Shown: positions 10,378 through 21,194, numbered from the stretch's first letter. The stretch: 64,000 nt of DNA from Candolleomyces eurysporus (GCA_027579435.1 JANBPK010000735.1:1-64000), one strand, 5' to 3'. Notes: generated by a model not told the origin, from the letters alone. Translations and numbers: made by a program.

Positions 10378-12054
10378 TCATAAATATAGCGAGGCACAGT
10401 GAAGCTCAGAACAGACGGACTTGAGCTTGTCAAATCCTCCTTTCCTCAGAGGGATTACTGAACCAGAGGGGACATACGGGGAGAGTACGATTTCCTTCAG
10501 AGTGGGAAACATCCGGCAAAATGCTATGACTTCTTTATCCACACCTCCCCGCTGTATCTCGTCTTCTGTGGCCGTGATACGCAAGAAGAGGGATAGCTCT
10601 TGCCCGGATTCGGTGGGGCGAAAGCATGGTGGAGCTTCAAACGATACTTCCTTGGCGTCGCTNACAGGGGAGTCAAGTCGATTCCATATTGAGCCCAAAG
10701 CTTTGGCTCTGTCAGAAAAGCAGTCGAAGCTCAAATCTATACAGAGCTGAGGACATTGTAAAGGTGCCTCTAGGATTACGTTGTGAAGCCGCTCAACATC
10801 CTTTATGAAAGCTGAAACTGCCGACTCCGTAGACGACGTCCATGTGTGGCTCATGACCACCTCCAAAGTTCTTGCAAGGGGTCCTCCATCGACGCTGCGA
10901 CAGGAGGCTAGGTAGGCACATAGGAAATGCGAAGATGAATCGAGTTGATCAATGTGTGGGAGACGTGCGAGGGCTTGAAGCTCCAGATCGTCAATATTGT
11001 CTCCTGCAGAGAAACATGCCGGGTCTATCTGAAGGAGTTGCAGTTGCTGGAAGCGGCCTAGCCAGGCTACGACATCTTTCATGAGGCCTGACCTGGCATT
11101 ATAGAGGCGTATGGTGGTGACATCGGGAATGGCTTCAGCTAAACGATCCAGTATGAGCTTGGACTCAGCGCCATCGTCCGGGATATCTTGGAAGCAGAGG
11201 GTTACGCATGTCACGGCGGATGCCTTAAGGAGGGCGAAGGTCCATTGAGAGAAAGGCGGTCGGAAGATGCCGGCCGAGTCTGCGTAGAATGTTGTGAGTT
11301 TGGTGACTTGGCTGAGCTTCGGGGAAGGTGTGAGGGATATCCAGGGAGTCGAGATGGAAAAGCGACTCGGTTTCCGAGAATAATTGCCCTCTTCTGAGAG
11401 CCGTGACGATACATCTGAGGTTGCTCTGGTTTGACGAGAGGGAAGGTATCCCCTGGCCCCTTCCCAAATGGATGACCTCTCAGCCGTCGGTGCCCTGGGT
11501 ATTTCTGCGGCTGTGATAGCGGGATTCTTCTTCATTTTGTACTTGGATGCAAAGGCATCGAAACCACTGAATTGCAACGTAGCACAGCCCTTGGAAATGA
11601 TCGTGTCCAGAAACTCCTCCACACATTTGCATGCAGTGGCCAGCATCTTGTCGCTGATGGGTTGATTCTGGTAGTCGTCTGAAGGCCAATTCACATACAC
11701 GGTGTGCAGTGATTCCATTCGATCAACGAGCCTCTGCATTTTGTGGAAGGACTTGAGCGCTGATTGCAGCGCGTTCACCCTTTCCAGGCTGAAGGTGACA
11801 CTGGCCAGGCTCTTGACATGGACTGATAGGAGGAGTGCTGAAAGACCATCCAGGTCGTTCGGATTATCCGCCAGCTGAAGGTCCGCGGATTGTTGTGCGT
11901 TCCAGATTTTATGCTGATCCAGGACCGACTGTACGGCGGTGCGATTGAACGACCGGGAGACACGAGCGCAGTTTCGAAGGTCGGGAGCAGGTAAAGAGGC
12001 GAAGGTATGTAGTGCTAGTTCGTCAGTGCACCAAAAGTCTTGCAGAGTCGACAT
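10378..12054 (-). CDS. F-box-like protein, array copy C
   Basis: Single exon, 558 aa, full-length and in frame. One N lies at 10663. N-terminal F-box-like segment CTDELALHTFASLPAPDL with NCARVSRSFNR following, then leucine-rich repeats. Differences from copy A are scattered single residues, including charged positions in the repeat region. The start at 12054 aligns with the other copies. Function beyond likely SCF adaptor is not inferable. Confidence 0.75.
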   Translation of the reverse strand: MSTLQDFWCTDELALHTFASLPAPDLRNCARVSRSFNRTAVQSVLDQHKIWNAQQSADLQLADNPNDLDGLSALLLSVHVKSLASVTFSLERVNALQSALKSFHKMQRLVDRMESLHTVYVNWPSDDYQNQPISDKMLATACKCVEEFLDTIISKGCATLQFSGFDAFASKYKMKKNPAITAAEIPRAPTAERSSIWEGARGYLPSRQTRATSDVSSRLSEEGNYSRKPSRFSISTPWISLTPSPKLSQVTKLTTFYADSAGIFRPPFSQWTFALLKASAVTCVTLCFQDIPDDGAESKLILDRLAEAIPDVTTIRLYNARSGLMKDVVAWLGRFQQLQLLQIDPACFSAGDNIDDLELQALARLPHIDQLDSSSHFLCAYLASCRSVDGGPLARTLEVVMSHTWTSSTESAVSAFIKDVERLHNVILEAPLQCPQLCIDLSFDCFSDRAKALGSIWNRLDSPXSDAKEVSFEAPPCFRPTESGQELSLFLRITATEDEIQRGGVDKEVIAFCRMFPTLKEIVLSPYVPSGSVIPLRKGGFDKLKSVCSELHCASLYL

Positions 12055-12284
12055 CGCTGTGGATCGACCGTTTAGCTACCGGACTTGAAAGGTACGATGA
12101 GCAGACTTACCGGGTTGTGGTTGCTGTTAACCTGAGGGTCCATTGCGAATACGTGGTGATGTCAACCGCAACCGTGGATGTCTGAGCGTGCCGCGATGTT
12201 TGGTCATCTCATCTGGACCAAACAATGACATCTCGGAGGCTTCCTCGACCTTCGGCCTCTAGCTTTGATGCCATATAGCCACAA
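12055..12284. other. leader of copy C and TAF11 upstream copy
   Basis: Contains the caacaatgacatc-type sequence that also lies upstream of intact TAF11 near 18690-18720. Probably duplicated promoter sequence. No gene. Confidence 0.5.
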
Positions 12285-12525
12285 TCAGCCTGCCTTCAGC
12301 GTATCCTCTCCATCGACCCCAACCCCGACGCTAACGACATAAGTGATTCATCGCGGCCCAGCCAGGTTCACTGACCGCTCAACATGGAAAGCCAGCTCAA
12401 AAATGCGCTCCTACCGGGGCCAAGCGTGGAAGGAAACCCAAAAACCCTGCGTCAGCCACCAGTTCACCCCGAATACAACAGGTGTTTTCCAACCGCAGAC
12501 ACCCATGTCCACAACGACGAAATGC
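12285..12525 (+). pseudogene. TAF11 5'-end relic 2
   Basis: Second copy of the TAF11 N-terminal coding region (compare 18800-19030). Small insertions break the frame, including extra bases before the block encoding FIAAQPG. Followed at once by MTO1-flank sequence and an N-containing T run at about 12535-12549. Confidence 0.75.
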
Positions 12526-13316
12526 AATAGAATTTNTTTTTTTTTTGGNGATAGTACTAATTTATCATACGCTCTAATCTAGCTGTAGCCGCCAAATAAT
12601 TGCTTCTTGCATTTCACGAGGACGTGTTCGAAACGAATACATCGCTTCAAGCGCCTCTCGAGCAACCCAACCGCCTCACATTTGGTCGTGCTTGGGTGGT
12701 AAATTGTCTCCTTTTCTCCCGCCCCCCAAAGACTCACAACTAATCACGAAATATGGCATCTTCCTGCGGTCCGAAAGATACGACTCCCGTAAACTCAGAA
12801 AATGTGACTAAGAAGGGATGGAGTGAATAACCTGATACGACACTTCGACGTCCGACCTTTGAGTTTAGCGAAGTCAAGCCCGACTTTCCTGTCACTCCGA
12901 GGTCGGGTCAAAATAACAGGAATCAAAATGGTGGAGGGAGAAGGAGAAGGTAAAGAAGAAGGGAGCGTAGATGGGACTGGAAAGCAGTCGGGCTAAGATA
13001 TATGTTGTCTACCGGAATGACTTACTTTTTGATGGCATGAGTGGAGGTGGCGAGGAGAGAGTGGGGAAGTTGGCATTACGCCGGGAATTATCGAATGTCA
13101 ATGGTACCGGTTCAGTAACTGGTCAGACTAGACGTTTGTTGTTGTAAATTTATGTCTACAGACTTTCGGCGCATGGGGCACATTTGTTTCATGGCCGCTT
13201 CGATTCAAAAACCCCTTTCAGGCTTTATTGTAGGAGAGAAGACTATCAGAGGCAACTCGATACTAAGCTGTAGATGCACATAAATATATATCCATTAGTG
13301 TGACTGTATCATACAT
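12526..13316. other. C-D spacer: MTO1-flank and F-box 3' flank copy
   Basis: Repeats the blocks of 3380-3949 in the same order. No gene seen. Confidence 0.6.
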
Positions 13317-15010
13317 TCATAAATATATCGAGGCATGGTGGAGCTCGCGACAGACGGACTTGAGCTTGTCCAATCGCTCTTGCCTAAGAGGGATTACCGA
13401 GCCACAAGGGGAGGGGCCATCCAGTAAGAGCCTAAATTCCTCCAGAGTGGGGAACATCCTGCAAAATGCCAGTACTTCTTCATCCAAAACTCCCCGTTGT
13501 ACCTCGTCTTCTGTCGTCGTAATGCGCAAGGCGAGGGATATCCAAGACCCGGATATGGTGGGGCGAAAGCATGGCGGAGCTTCAAGCGATACTTTCTTGG
13601 CGTCGCTAACAGGGTGAAGTATACCGGAGTCAAGTCGATTCCATAAACGGCGCAAAGCTTTGGCTCTGTCGGGAAAGCAGTCGAAGCTCAAATCTATGGC
13701 GTGATAAAGATATTGGAAAGGTGTCTTCATGACTGCGTTGTGAAGTCGCTGAACATCCTTGATGAAGGCTGAAACTGCCGACTCCGTAGACGACGTCCAC
13801 ATGTGTCTCATCACCACCTCCAAATCTCTTGGAAGGCGTCCTCCGTCGATGCTACGACAGGAGGCTAGGTAGGCACATATGAAATATGAAGACGAACCGA
13901 GTTGACCAATGTGTGGGAGACGTGCGAGGGCTTGAAGATCCAGATCGTCAATATTGTTTCCTTCAGAGAAGCATTCCGGCTCTATATGAAGAAACTGCAG
14001 TTGCTGGAAGTGGCCTAGCCAGGCTACGACTTCTTTCATGACGCCTGACCTGGCAGTATAGAGACGTATGGTGGTGACATCGGGAATGGCTTCAGCTAAA
14101 CGATCGAGTATGAGTTTGGACTCAACGCCATCGTTCGGGATATCCTGGAGGGAGAGGGTAATGGATGTCACGGGAGATGCTTTAAGGAGGGCGAAGGTCC
14201 ATTGAGAGAAAGGCGGCCGGAAGACGCCGGTCGAGTCTGCAAGAATGCTGTGAGTTTGGTGACTTGGCTGAGCTTCGGGGAAGGTGTGAGGGATATCCAG
14301 GGAGTCGAGATGGAAAAGCGACTCGGTTTCCGAGAATAATTGCCCTCTTCTGAAAGCGGTGACAATACATCCGAAGCTGCTCTGGTGTGACGAGAGGGAA
14401 GATATCCCCTGGCACCGTCCCAAAAGGATAACCTCTCAGCCGTCGGTGCCCTGGGTGTTTCTGCGGCTGTAATAGCAGGGTTTTTCCTCAGCTTGTACTT
14501 GGATGCAAAGACGTCGAAACCACGGAATTGCAACGTAGCACAACCCTTGGAAATGATCGTGTCCAGGAACTCTTCCACACATTTGCATGCAGTGGCCAGC
14601 ATCTTGTCGCTGATGGGTTGATTCTGGTAGGTGTCTGAAGGCCAAGTCACATCCACGGTATGCAGTGATTCCATTCGATCAACGAGCCTCTGCATTTTGT
14701 GGAAGCTCTTCAGCGCTGATTGCAGCGAGGCCACCCTTTCCAGGCTGAAGGTGACACTGGCCAGGCTCTTGACATGGACTGATAGGAGGAGTGCTGAAAG
14801 ACCATCCAGGTCGTTCGGATTATCTGCCAGCTGAAGGGCTGCGGATCGTTGTGCGTTCCAGATTCTATGCTGATCCAAGACCGACTGTACGGCGATGCGA
14901 TTGAACGACCGGGAAACCTGAGCGCACTTTCGAAGGTCGGGAGCAGGTAAAGAGGCGAAGGTATGTAGTGCTAGTTCTTCAGTGCACCAAAATTCTTGCA
15001 GAATCGACAT
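13317..15010 (-). pseudogene. F-box-like protein, array copy D (frameshifted)
   Basis: Two overlapping frames together cover the whole family protein: about 280 residues from 15010, then the remainder ending at 13317. The frame changes near 14238-14243, where copy D has tctgcaagaatg and copy E has tccgcaaagaatg, one A fewer. This is a one-base loss in an A run. Either the gene is broken or the base call is wrong; other homopolymers in the window are uncertain. Otherwise it keeps the F-box-like N-terminus (CTEELALHTFASLPAPDL) and all repeats. Closest to copy E in the C-terminal half. Confidence 0.7.
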
Positions 15011-15353
15011 CTCTGTGGATCGACTGTTTAGCTACCAGACTTGAAAGGTAGGACGATGAGCAGACTTACTCCGGGTTGTGGTTGCTGTTAACCCGAGAAT
15101 CCATTGCGAATATGTGGTGGTTGGNTTTTAACCGTGGATTGTCTGATTAGTTCTGTGGCACTGCAATGCTGCTCTGCCACGTTGAGCTGTCAGTGTCAGT
15201 GTCAGTGATTCGGCGCTCAATGAGCGTTCGCACCGCCACTTTGAAGACAACGTCTGGAAAAGGTCAGGTTTATAATCTAGCACTCCCAGTACACGATTTA
15301 TAGAAGGTCAACATACCGGCTCTTTCAGTACATCAGTTCCCACTGACACTGTG
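15011..15353. other. leader of copy D and TAF11-upstream copy
   Basis: The block ggcactgcaatgctgctctg near 15160 and tgagcgttcgcaccgcca near 15220 recur at 18556-18640 upstream of intact TAF11, so this is duplicated TAF11 promoter-side DNA. A cagtgt short repeat lies near 15190-15210. Confidence 0.55.
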
Positions 15354-15493
15354 TGAGCCTTAACCTTTAATTCTGAGCTATCTGAGGACATTGGTCGAGT
15401 CATTTTCCAATTCGTTGCAGATCCTGACTGGAGCCTATACTACGCACTGGTGTCGAGGAAAGTACGCCGCTTGGTTCAAAAGGGAGACTTCAG
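15354..15493 (+). pseudogene. orphan F-box-like exon, unrelated to the array family
   Basis: An open stretch encodes ELSEDIGRVIFQFVADPDW, then a YYALVSRKVRRLVQKGDF segment, the usual fungal F-box spacing of a helix, a short loop and a VSR/K-V-RR-LV helix. It ends in AG followed by a good donor, gtgagc. No start codon or following exon was found; TAF11 relic sequence resumes by about 15590. It looks like a fragment of another F-box gene caught in the spacer. Confidence 0.5.
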
Positions 15494-15711
15494 GTGAGCA
15501 TCTCAACTTGTTATCGGCGAACGATCCTGAGTAGAGAATGGCTGACCTCAATCGACGAAACTAAGTACCAGAAATCTGCCGTGGATATGAGCGTCTCCGC
15601 GCTGTTTGGTCATCTCATCTGGACCAAACAATGACATCGTGCCTCGCAGACTTCCTCGCACAAACCACACTCGCTTTGTCCCCTAGACGCTGGTATCTCC
15701 CAAATGTCGAC

Positions 15712-15965
15712 CCCATATAGTCACAATCAGCCTACCTTCAGTGTATCCGTTCCGTCGACCCCAACCCCGGCTCCAACAACGCAGTTCATCGCGGCCCAGC
15801 CAGGTTCACTGACCGCTTAACGTGGAAAGCCAGCTCAATAATGCGCTCCTACCGGGGCCAAGCCTGGAAGGAAACCCCAAAACCCTACGTCAGCCACCGG
15901 TTCACCCCGAATACAGCAGGTGTATTTCCAACCGCGGACACCCACGCCCACAACGACGAAATGCA
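15712..15965 (+). pseudogene. TAF11 5'-end relic 3 with start codon
   Basis: Begins with the same ATG and MSTPYSHNQPTF codons as TAF11 at 18775, then stops early at a TAA where TAF11 has CAA (gaccgcttaacg against gaccgctcaacg). Encodes about 38 residues at most. The rest matches TAF11 to about 19030 and then switches to MTO1-flank sequence. Confidence 0.8.
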
Positions 15966-16727
15966 ATAGAATCTTTGTTTAGATAGTACTGATTCATCAT
16001 ACGCTCTAATCTAGCTGTAACCGCCAAATAATTGCTTCTTGCATTTCACGAGGGCGCGTTCGAAACGAACACATCGCTTCAAGCGCCTCTCGAGCAACCC
16101 ACCTACCTCACATTTGGTCGTGCTTGGGTGGTAAATCCTCTCCTTTTCTCCCGCGCCCCAAAGACTCACAACTAGTCGCGAAATATGGCTTCTTCCTGCG
16201 GTCCGAAAGATGCGACTCCCATAAACTCAGAGAATGTGTCTAAGAAAAGATAGCGTGAATAACTTGATAAGAGACTTTGACCTTTGAGCTTAGCGAAGTC
16301 GAGCCCGACTTTCCTGTCACTCCGAGGTCGGGCCAAAATAACAGGAATAAAAATGGTGGAAGGAGGAGGCAAAGAGGAAGGGAGCGTAGATGGGGCTGGA
16401 AAGCAGTCGGGCTAAGATATATGTTGCCTACTGGAATGACTTACTTTTTGATGGCATGAGCGGAGGTGGCGAGGAGAGAGCGTGGAAGTTGGCATTACGC
16501 CAGGAATTATTGAATGTCAATGGTACCGATTCAGTAACTCGTCAGACTAGGTGATTTTTGTTGTAAATTTATGTCTACAGACTTTCGGCGCATGGCAGAC
16601 AATTGTTTCATGGCCACTCCGATTCAAAAATCTCTTTTAGGCTTTATTGTAGGAGAGAAGACTATCAGACGCAAAGCGATATTGAGCTGTAGACGCGCAT
16701 AGATATATATACATTAATGTGACCGTA
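15966..16727. other. D-E spacer: MTO1-flank and F-box 3' flank copy
   Basis: Same block order as the other spacers (compare 3380-3949). No gene seen. Confidence 0.6.
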
Positions 16728-18431
16728 TCATACATTCATAAATAGCGAGGCATGTTGGAGCTCAGGACAGACGGACTTGAACTTGTCCACCCGCTCTTGC
16801 CTAAGAGGAAGTCTCGGACCAAGGGAGGGGCCATCCGGCAAGAGCCTGATCTCATCCAGAGTCGGGAACATCCTGCAAAATGCTATAACTTCTTCATCCA
16901 CAACTCCCCGTTGTATCTCGTCTTCTGTCGCCGTAATGCGCAAGGAGAGGGATATCCAAGACCCGGATTCGGTGGGGCGAAAGCATGGCGGAGCTTCAAG
17001 CGATACTTTCTTGGCGTCGCTAGCAGGGCCAAGTATGCTGGAGTCAAGTCGATTCCATATACGGCCCAAAGCTTTCGCTCTGTCAGGAAAGCAGTCGAAG
17101 CTCAAATCTATGGCGTGATAAAGACATTGGAAAGGTGTCTCCATGACTGCGTTGTGAAGTCGCTCAAAGTCCTTGATGAAAGCTGAAACTGCTGACTCCG
17201 TAGACGACGTCCATATGTGCCTCATGATCACCTCCAAAGTTCTTGGAAGGTGTTCTCCGTCGACTTGGATGCTACGACAGGAGGCTAGGTAGGCACATAT
17301 GAAATATGAAGACGAACCGAGTTGACCAATGTGTGGGAGACGTGCGAGGGCTTGAAGATCCAGATCGTCAATATTGTTTCCTTCAGAGAAGCATTCCGGC
17401 TCTATATGAAGAAACTGCAGTTGCTGGAAGTGGCCTAGCCAGGCTACGACTTCTTTCATGACGCCTGACCTGGCACTATAGAGACGTATGGTGGTGACAT
17501 CGGGAATGGCTTCAGCTAAACGATCGAGTATGACTTTGGACTCAACGCCATCGTTCGGGATATCCTGGAGGGAGAGGGTAATGGATGTCACGGGAGATGC
17601 TTTAAGGAGGGCGAAGGTCCATTGAGAGAAAGGCGGTCGGAAGACGCCGGTCGAGTCCGCAAAGAATGCTGTGAGTTTGGTGACTTGGCTGAGCTTCGGG
17701 GAAGGTGTGAGGGATATCCAGGGAGTCGAGATGGAAAAGCGACTCGGTATCCGAGAATAATTGCCCTCTTCTGAAAGCGGGGACAATGCGTCTGAGGTTG
17801 CTCTGGTGTGAAGAGAGGGAAGGTATCCCCAGGCACCGTCCCAAATGGATAACCTCTCAGCCGTCGGTACCCGGGGTGTTTCTGCGGCTGTGATAGCGGG
17901 GTTCTTCTTCAGCTTGTACTTGGATGCAAAGGCGTCGAAACCATTGAATTGCAACGTAGCACAACCCTTGGCGATGATTGTGTCCAGAAACACTTCCACA
18001 CATTTGCATGCAGTGGCAAGCATCTTGTCGCTGATGGGTTGATTCTTGTAGGCGTATGAAGGCCAATTCACACACACGGTGTGCAGCGATGCCATTCGAT
18101 CAACGAGCCTCTGCATTTTTTGGAAGGTCTTGAGCGCCGATTGCACCGAGGTCAACCTTTCCAGGTCAAACTTGACATTGGCCAGGCTCTCGACATGGAC
18201 TGATAGGAGGAGTGCTGAAAGACCATCCAGGTCGTTCGGATTATCTGCCAGGTTAAGGGCTGCGGATCGTTGTACGTTCCAGATTTTACGCTGATCCAAG
18301 ACCGACTGTACGGCGATGCGATTGAACGACCGGGAAACCTCAGCGCACTTTCGAAGGTCGGGAGCAGGTAAAGAGGCGAAGGTATGTAGTGCTAGTTCGT
18401 CAGTGCACCAAAAGTCTTGCAGAGTCGACAT
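16728..18431 (-). CDS. F-box-like protein, array copy E
   Basis: Single exon, 567 aa, in frame throughout, the longest copy. F-box-like N-terminus (CTDELALHTFASLPAPDL, CAEVSRSFNR), Ser/Pro-rich middle, leucine-rich repeats. It carries a short extra segment near residue 400 (SIQVDGEHL) and ends LFMNV where copies A-D end in SLYL or SIYL. It lies next to the intact TAF11, so it may be the positional ancestor or the last unit of the array. Confidence 0.75.
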   Translation of the reverse strand: MSTLQDFWCTDELALHTFASLPAPDLRKCAEVSRSFNRIAVQSVLDQRKIWNVQRSAALNLADNPNDLDGLSALLLSVHVESLANVKFDLERLTSVQSALKTFQKMQRLVDRMASLHTVCVNWPSYAYKNQPISDKMLATACKCVEVFLDTIIAKGCATLQFNGFDAFASKYKLKKNPAITAAETPRVPTAERLSIWDGAWGYLPSLHTRATSDALSPLSEEGNYSRIPSRFSISTPWISLTPSPKLSQVTKLTAFFADSTGVFRPPFSQWTFALLKASPVTSITLSLQDIPNDGVESKVILDRLAEAIPDVTTIRLYSARSGVMKEVVAWLGHFQQLQFLHIEPECFSEGNNIDDLDLQALARLPHIGQLGSSSYFICAYLASCRSIQVDGEHLPRTLEVIMRHIWTSSTESAVSAFIKDFERLHNAVMETPFQCLYHAIDLSFDCFPDRAKALGRIWNRLDSSILGPASDAKKVSLEAPPCFRPTESGSWISLSLRITATEDEIQRGVVDEEVIAFCRMFPTLDEIRLLPDGPSLGPRLPLRQERVDKFKSVCPELQHASLFMNV

Positions 18432-18774
18432 CGCTGTGGATCGACCATTCAGCTACCGGACTTGAAAGAGACGACGATGAGTAGACTCACTCCGGGTCGT
18501 GGTTGCTGTTAACCTGAGAATCCATTGCGAATATGTGGTGATGTCAACCGTGGATGTCTATGGCACTGCAATGCTGCTCTGCCACGTTGAGCTGTCATGA
18601 TCAGTGTCAGTGTTATGAGCGTTCGCACCGCCAGTCTGGAGTATAATCCAACTCTGAGTTGTTCAGTACATCAAGCTCCCACTGTTTGGTGATCTCATCT
18701 GGACCAAACAATGACATCGTGCCTACTCGCACCAACCACACTCGCTTTGTCCTCCAGACTCTGATATCTCCCAA
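18432..18774 (+). promoter_or_regulatory. intergenic region between F-box E and TAF11 (divergent)
   Basis: 343 bases between two divergent starts, so both promoters should lie here. Blocks of it are repeated in the array spacers (about 12150-12240 and 15060-15640). No clear TATA box on the TAF11 side. Confidence 0.45.
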
Positions 18775-19895
18775 ATGTCGACCCCATATAGTCACAATCA
18801 GCCTACCTTCAGCGTATCCGTTCCGTCGACTCCAACCCCGGCTCCAACGACCCAATTCATCGCGGCCCAACCAGGGTCACTGACCGCTCAACGTGGAAAG
18901 CCAGCTCAAAGAGGAGCCCCTACTGGGGCCAAGCGTGGAAGGAAACCCAAAAACCCTGCATCAGCCACCAGTTCACCCCGAATACAACAGGCGTATTTCC
19001 AACCGCAGACACCCACGCCCACAGCGACGAATCCGCAGTATACAGGAAACCATTATCAACCGCAGTTGAATTGGGGGGCAGCTTCGTCTACACCTTCGAC
19101 ACCAGTGCCAGGAGCTGCCCAGCCGAGTGGGTTAGCAGGTACATCAGGGGTAGCGGCACAGGCCCCCATGGCGGGTTTGACCCCGCCTGGATCAGCTACA
19201 ATACCATCAGACACGAAGCCGATGGCGCTCGACATGTTGAATTCGCAGCTGCTTCAGGCAGCCGGTGGAGGAGGAGAGGGTCACACCTCCATGCCACCGC
19301 CGCTACCCATCCTTCAAGGACGGCCGGCACCGGAAGACGATGTAGAGGTTGACGATGAACTTTTACCGGGGATGGCTGATGAGGATTATTCGGCTCAGTT
19401 GTCTTTCCAGACCCAGTCGAAAGATAACTTGAAGTGCGTCATTTTTCTGGTTCGGCTCCCCTCGCCGCGTTTGATGAGACTGACGGAGTGGCTTCCTGAA
19501 AATAGGGTTCTTATGGACAATTTCTCGCCGGAGCAGTATGATAGGTTCGAAGCGTACAGACGACACGCTTTGCCCAAACAAGCAGTCCGTAAAGTCATCC
19601 AGCAAACACTGGGTCAACAAGTCTCGATGCCCGTGGCTCAGATCATCGCTGGGTTCTCCAAGGTTTTCGTCGGGGAGATGGTGGAGAAAGGTGCGTGTAT
19701 TCCCGAATTGAGTCATTGACTCTAACAAACCTTATATATCTGCTATTTGTAGCCCGTACCGTTCAAGCACGCCGTGGAGAGACTGGACCTTTGTCACCGG
19801 ACCATCTCCGGGAGGCGTATCGGATGTATCAGGATGAGACAGGGCGAGTGGGTGCAGCTCGCCCTTTGCGATCGAAGCGCCTCTTTGTCCGGTAA
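18775..19895 (+). CDS. TAF11: TFIID subunit TAF11 (TAFII28 histone fold)
   Basis: Subunit of the general transcription factor TFIID; its histone fold pairs with TAF13. Exons 18775-19433, 19506-19690, 19753-19895 give about 328 aa. Residues 1-215 are low-complexity (Pro/Thr/Ala/Gln) with an AT-hook-like KRGRKPK near residue 55 and an acidic stretch (PEDDVEVDDELLPG). The TAFII28 domain follows: VLMDNFSPEQYDRFEAYRR, then ALPKQAVRKVIQQTLGQQV and VFVGEMVEKARTVQARRG across the second splice. Intron 1 (72 nt) has no in-frame stop, so an unspliced reading would wrongly insert 24 residues. The 5' part is copied three times in the array. Confidence 0.92.
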
Positions 19896-20424
19896 ATAGA
19901 CGGCCTCTCTATTCCATTCAATTTCCTCGGGCCCGTCATATCACTTCTTTCAGCTCGTGCAGGAATTATCTCTACCCACCGATGTCGCACGGGATCGAAT
20001 CACGTATATTCGATGTCCGAATGAACACGTCAACCCCAAAGTCCCCATCTCGTACCCTCCGTTGGCATCATCATCCGTTCCATCCCTCATTTCGGTGCCA
20101 TAGGTGTCATCACCGTATTCCCCACCATAGTCTGGTATCGGCCTTCCCTAATGGTCACATATCGAGATCAATGGTCACCCGAGTTCATCTAATCTCATCA
20201 AGTCAAGCTGTCTCATCTTGGTTGGATTCTACCATCCGTGGGTTAGGGGGAAGCAACTGGTTTGCGCTCACTCAAGGGCTCGGGCGAGATATCTGTGTAT
20301 TCTACCAATTTTCAATATCTAATTCACAAACCCTCCCCTACGTAAGATACAAGGTCTGTCCCGACTGCCTGTGTCTATTTCCTCCACCCATCGACCGAAA
20401 AGCTAGAGCCAGGGAGCTCTTTCA
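19896..20424. other. convergent 3' region of TAF11 and the uncharacterised gene
   Basis: No gene supported. A long + strand open frame here (19982-20578) runs antisense into the next gene and lacks any recognisable domain. Confidence 0.55.
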
Positions 20425-21077
20425 TCAGTTGGGAATGCTGATATGGGCGACTCCTTGCGATAGGCCTTCTACCTCTGAGACAGGGGTCGGCTCGTCGTCA
20501 TCGGAGTCATCCCAGATTGGTTTAATCGTCGGCCTGGGACGAATTCGCTCTGCGGTGTGCCAAGATAAACGCCAATAAAAAACAGGGTCGACTGACTTAC
20601 ACACCTAGCTGAAGAAACCTTTCGAGAGAGCTCTCCATAACCAGCTCCATTTCCGGGTACTCTTTAAAAATTCTTACGGCGTTATCGTAATTCCGGAAGG
20701 TGTCCTCGACGGCCTGGCTGAGCGTGTCTTGCATGGCCATAGCGAACAGAGTCAGGGGGGCGTTGCCTTTGTGCCTTTTGTTGTAGATTTCCCTGACTTT
20801 CTCGATGGCGGCGGGGCTTTCGAAAGGGGTGGTGTTGAACCCGAGGCCGTACTCCCCCGTTTCGTCGAAATCTTGGGGAAGCTCTGATTTTTTGTGGTAG
20901 TGAGACACAGTCAGCGAGAGGCTGGAGAGTCGCTTGAATTCTGATTCCAAAGTTATACTCACTCCACTTTCTCTTGGGCATGTTTTCTAGGGTTCTGGTA
21001 GTTGTGGTGGTAGTCGTGGAAGAAGCCATGTTTCGTGGTTCATTGTGAGTCTCACTTGGCTTGGGAGATGGAGGCAT
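20425..21077 (-). CDS. uncharacterised protein with acidic C-terminal tail
   Basis: Not recognised. Exons 20963-21077, 20605-20883, 20550-side intron then 20425-20549; introns 20884-20962 and 20550-20604 have gtgagt and gtgtgt donors. The product is about 172 aa: a Ser/Thr-rich start, MPKRKWK, then LPQDFDETGEYGLGFNT and a helical region ending SSLERFLQL. The tail is RIRPRPTIKPIWDDSDDDE, acidic like a CK2 substrate or nuclear-protein tail. A start 105 nt upstream (21182) is also in frame. Two decayed inverted copies lie in the F-box array, which supports the exon 2-exon 3 structure because both exons and the intron are recognisable there. Confidence 0.65.
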
Positions 21078-21194
21078 TTTACGCAAGTGTAACCAAAGAC
21101 GGCCACTCGGGGATGGGCCGTCGCATCGGAGTCCCAACTCCGTGATCTCAGCCGAGGACACCTGATCGACTGGGAGGTTCACGGTTCATCCTAG

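Larger units (their letters stand above)
3303..18774. repeat. tandem array of five F-box-like units with relics of both flanking genes
   Basis: Five similar - strand genes (starts near 5626, 8237, 12054, 15010, 18431) are separated by spacers that resemble one another. Spacers B-C, C-D and D-E contain TAF11 5' sequence followed by MTO1 3'-flank sequence. This is what unequal exchange produces if the ancestral order was MTO1, F-box gene, TAF11. Spacers A-B and B-C also hold inverted relics of the gene now intact at 20425-21077. The unit is roughly 2.7-3.4 kb. Copies are diverged by substitutions and small indels, so the array is not very recent. Homology was judged by eye. Confidence 0.85.

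Noticed and set aside
16752..17186. Long + strand open frames inside the F-box array
   Set aside because: They are antisense to the conserved F-box genes and recur in every copy only because the copies are similar.
19982..20578. 198-codon + strand open frame downstream of TAF11
   Set aside because: It overlaps the last exon of the uncharacterised - strand gene antisense, has no recognisable domain and a His/Pro/Ser-rich composition typical of chance frames.
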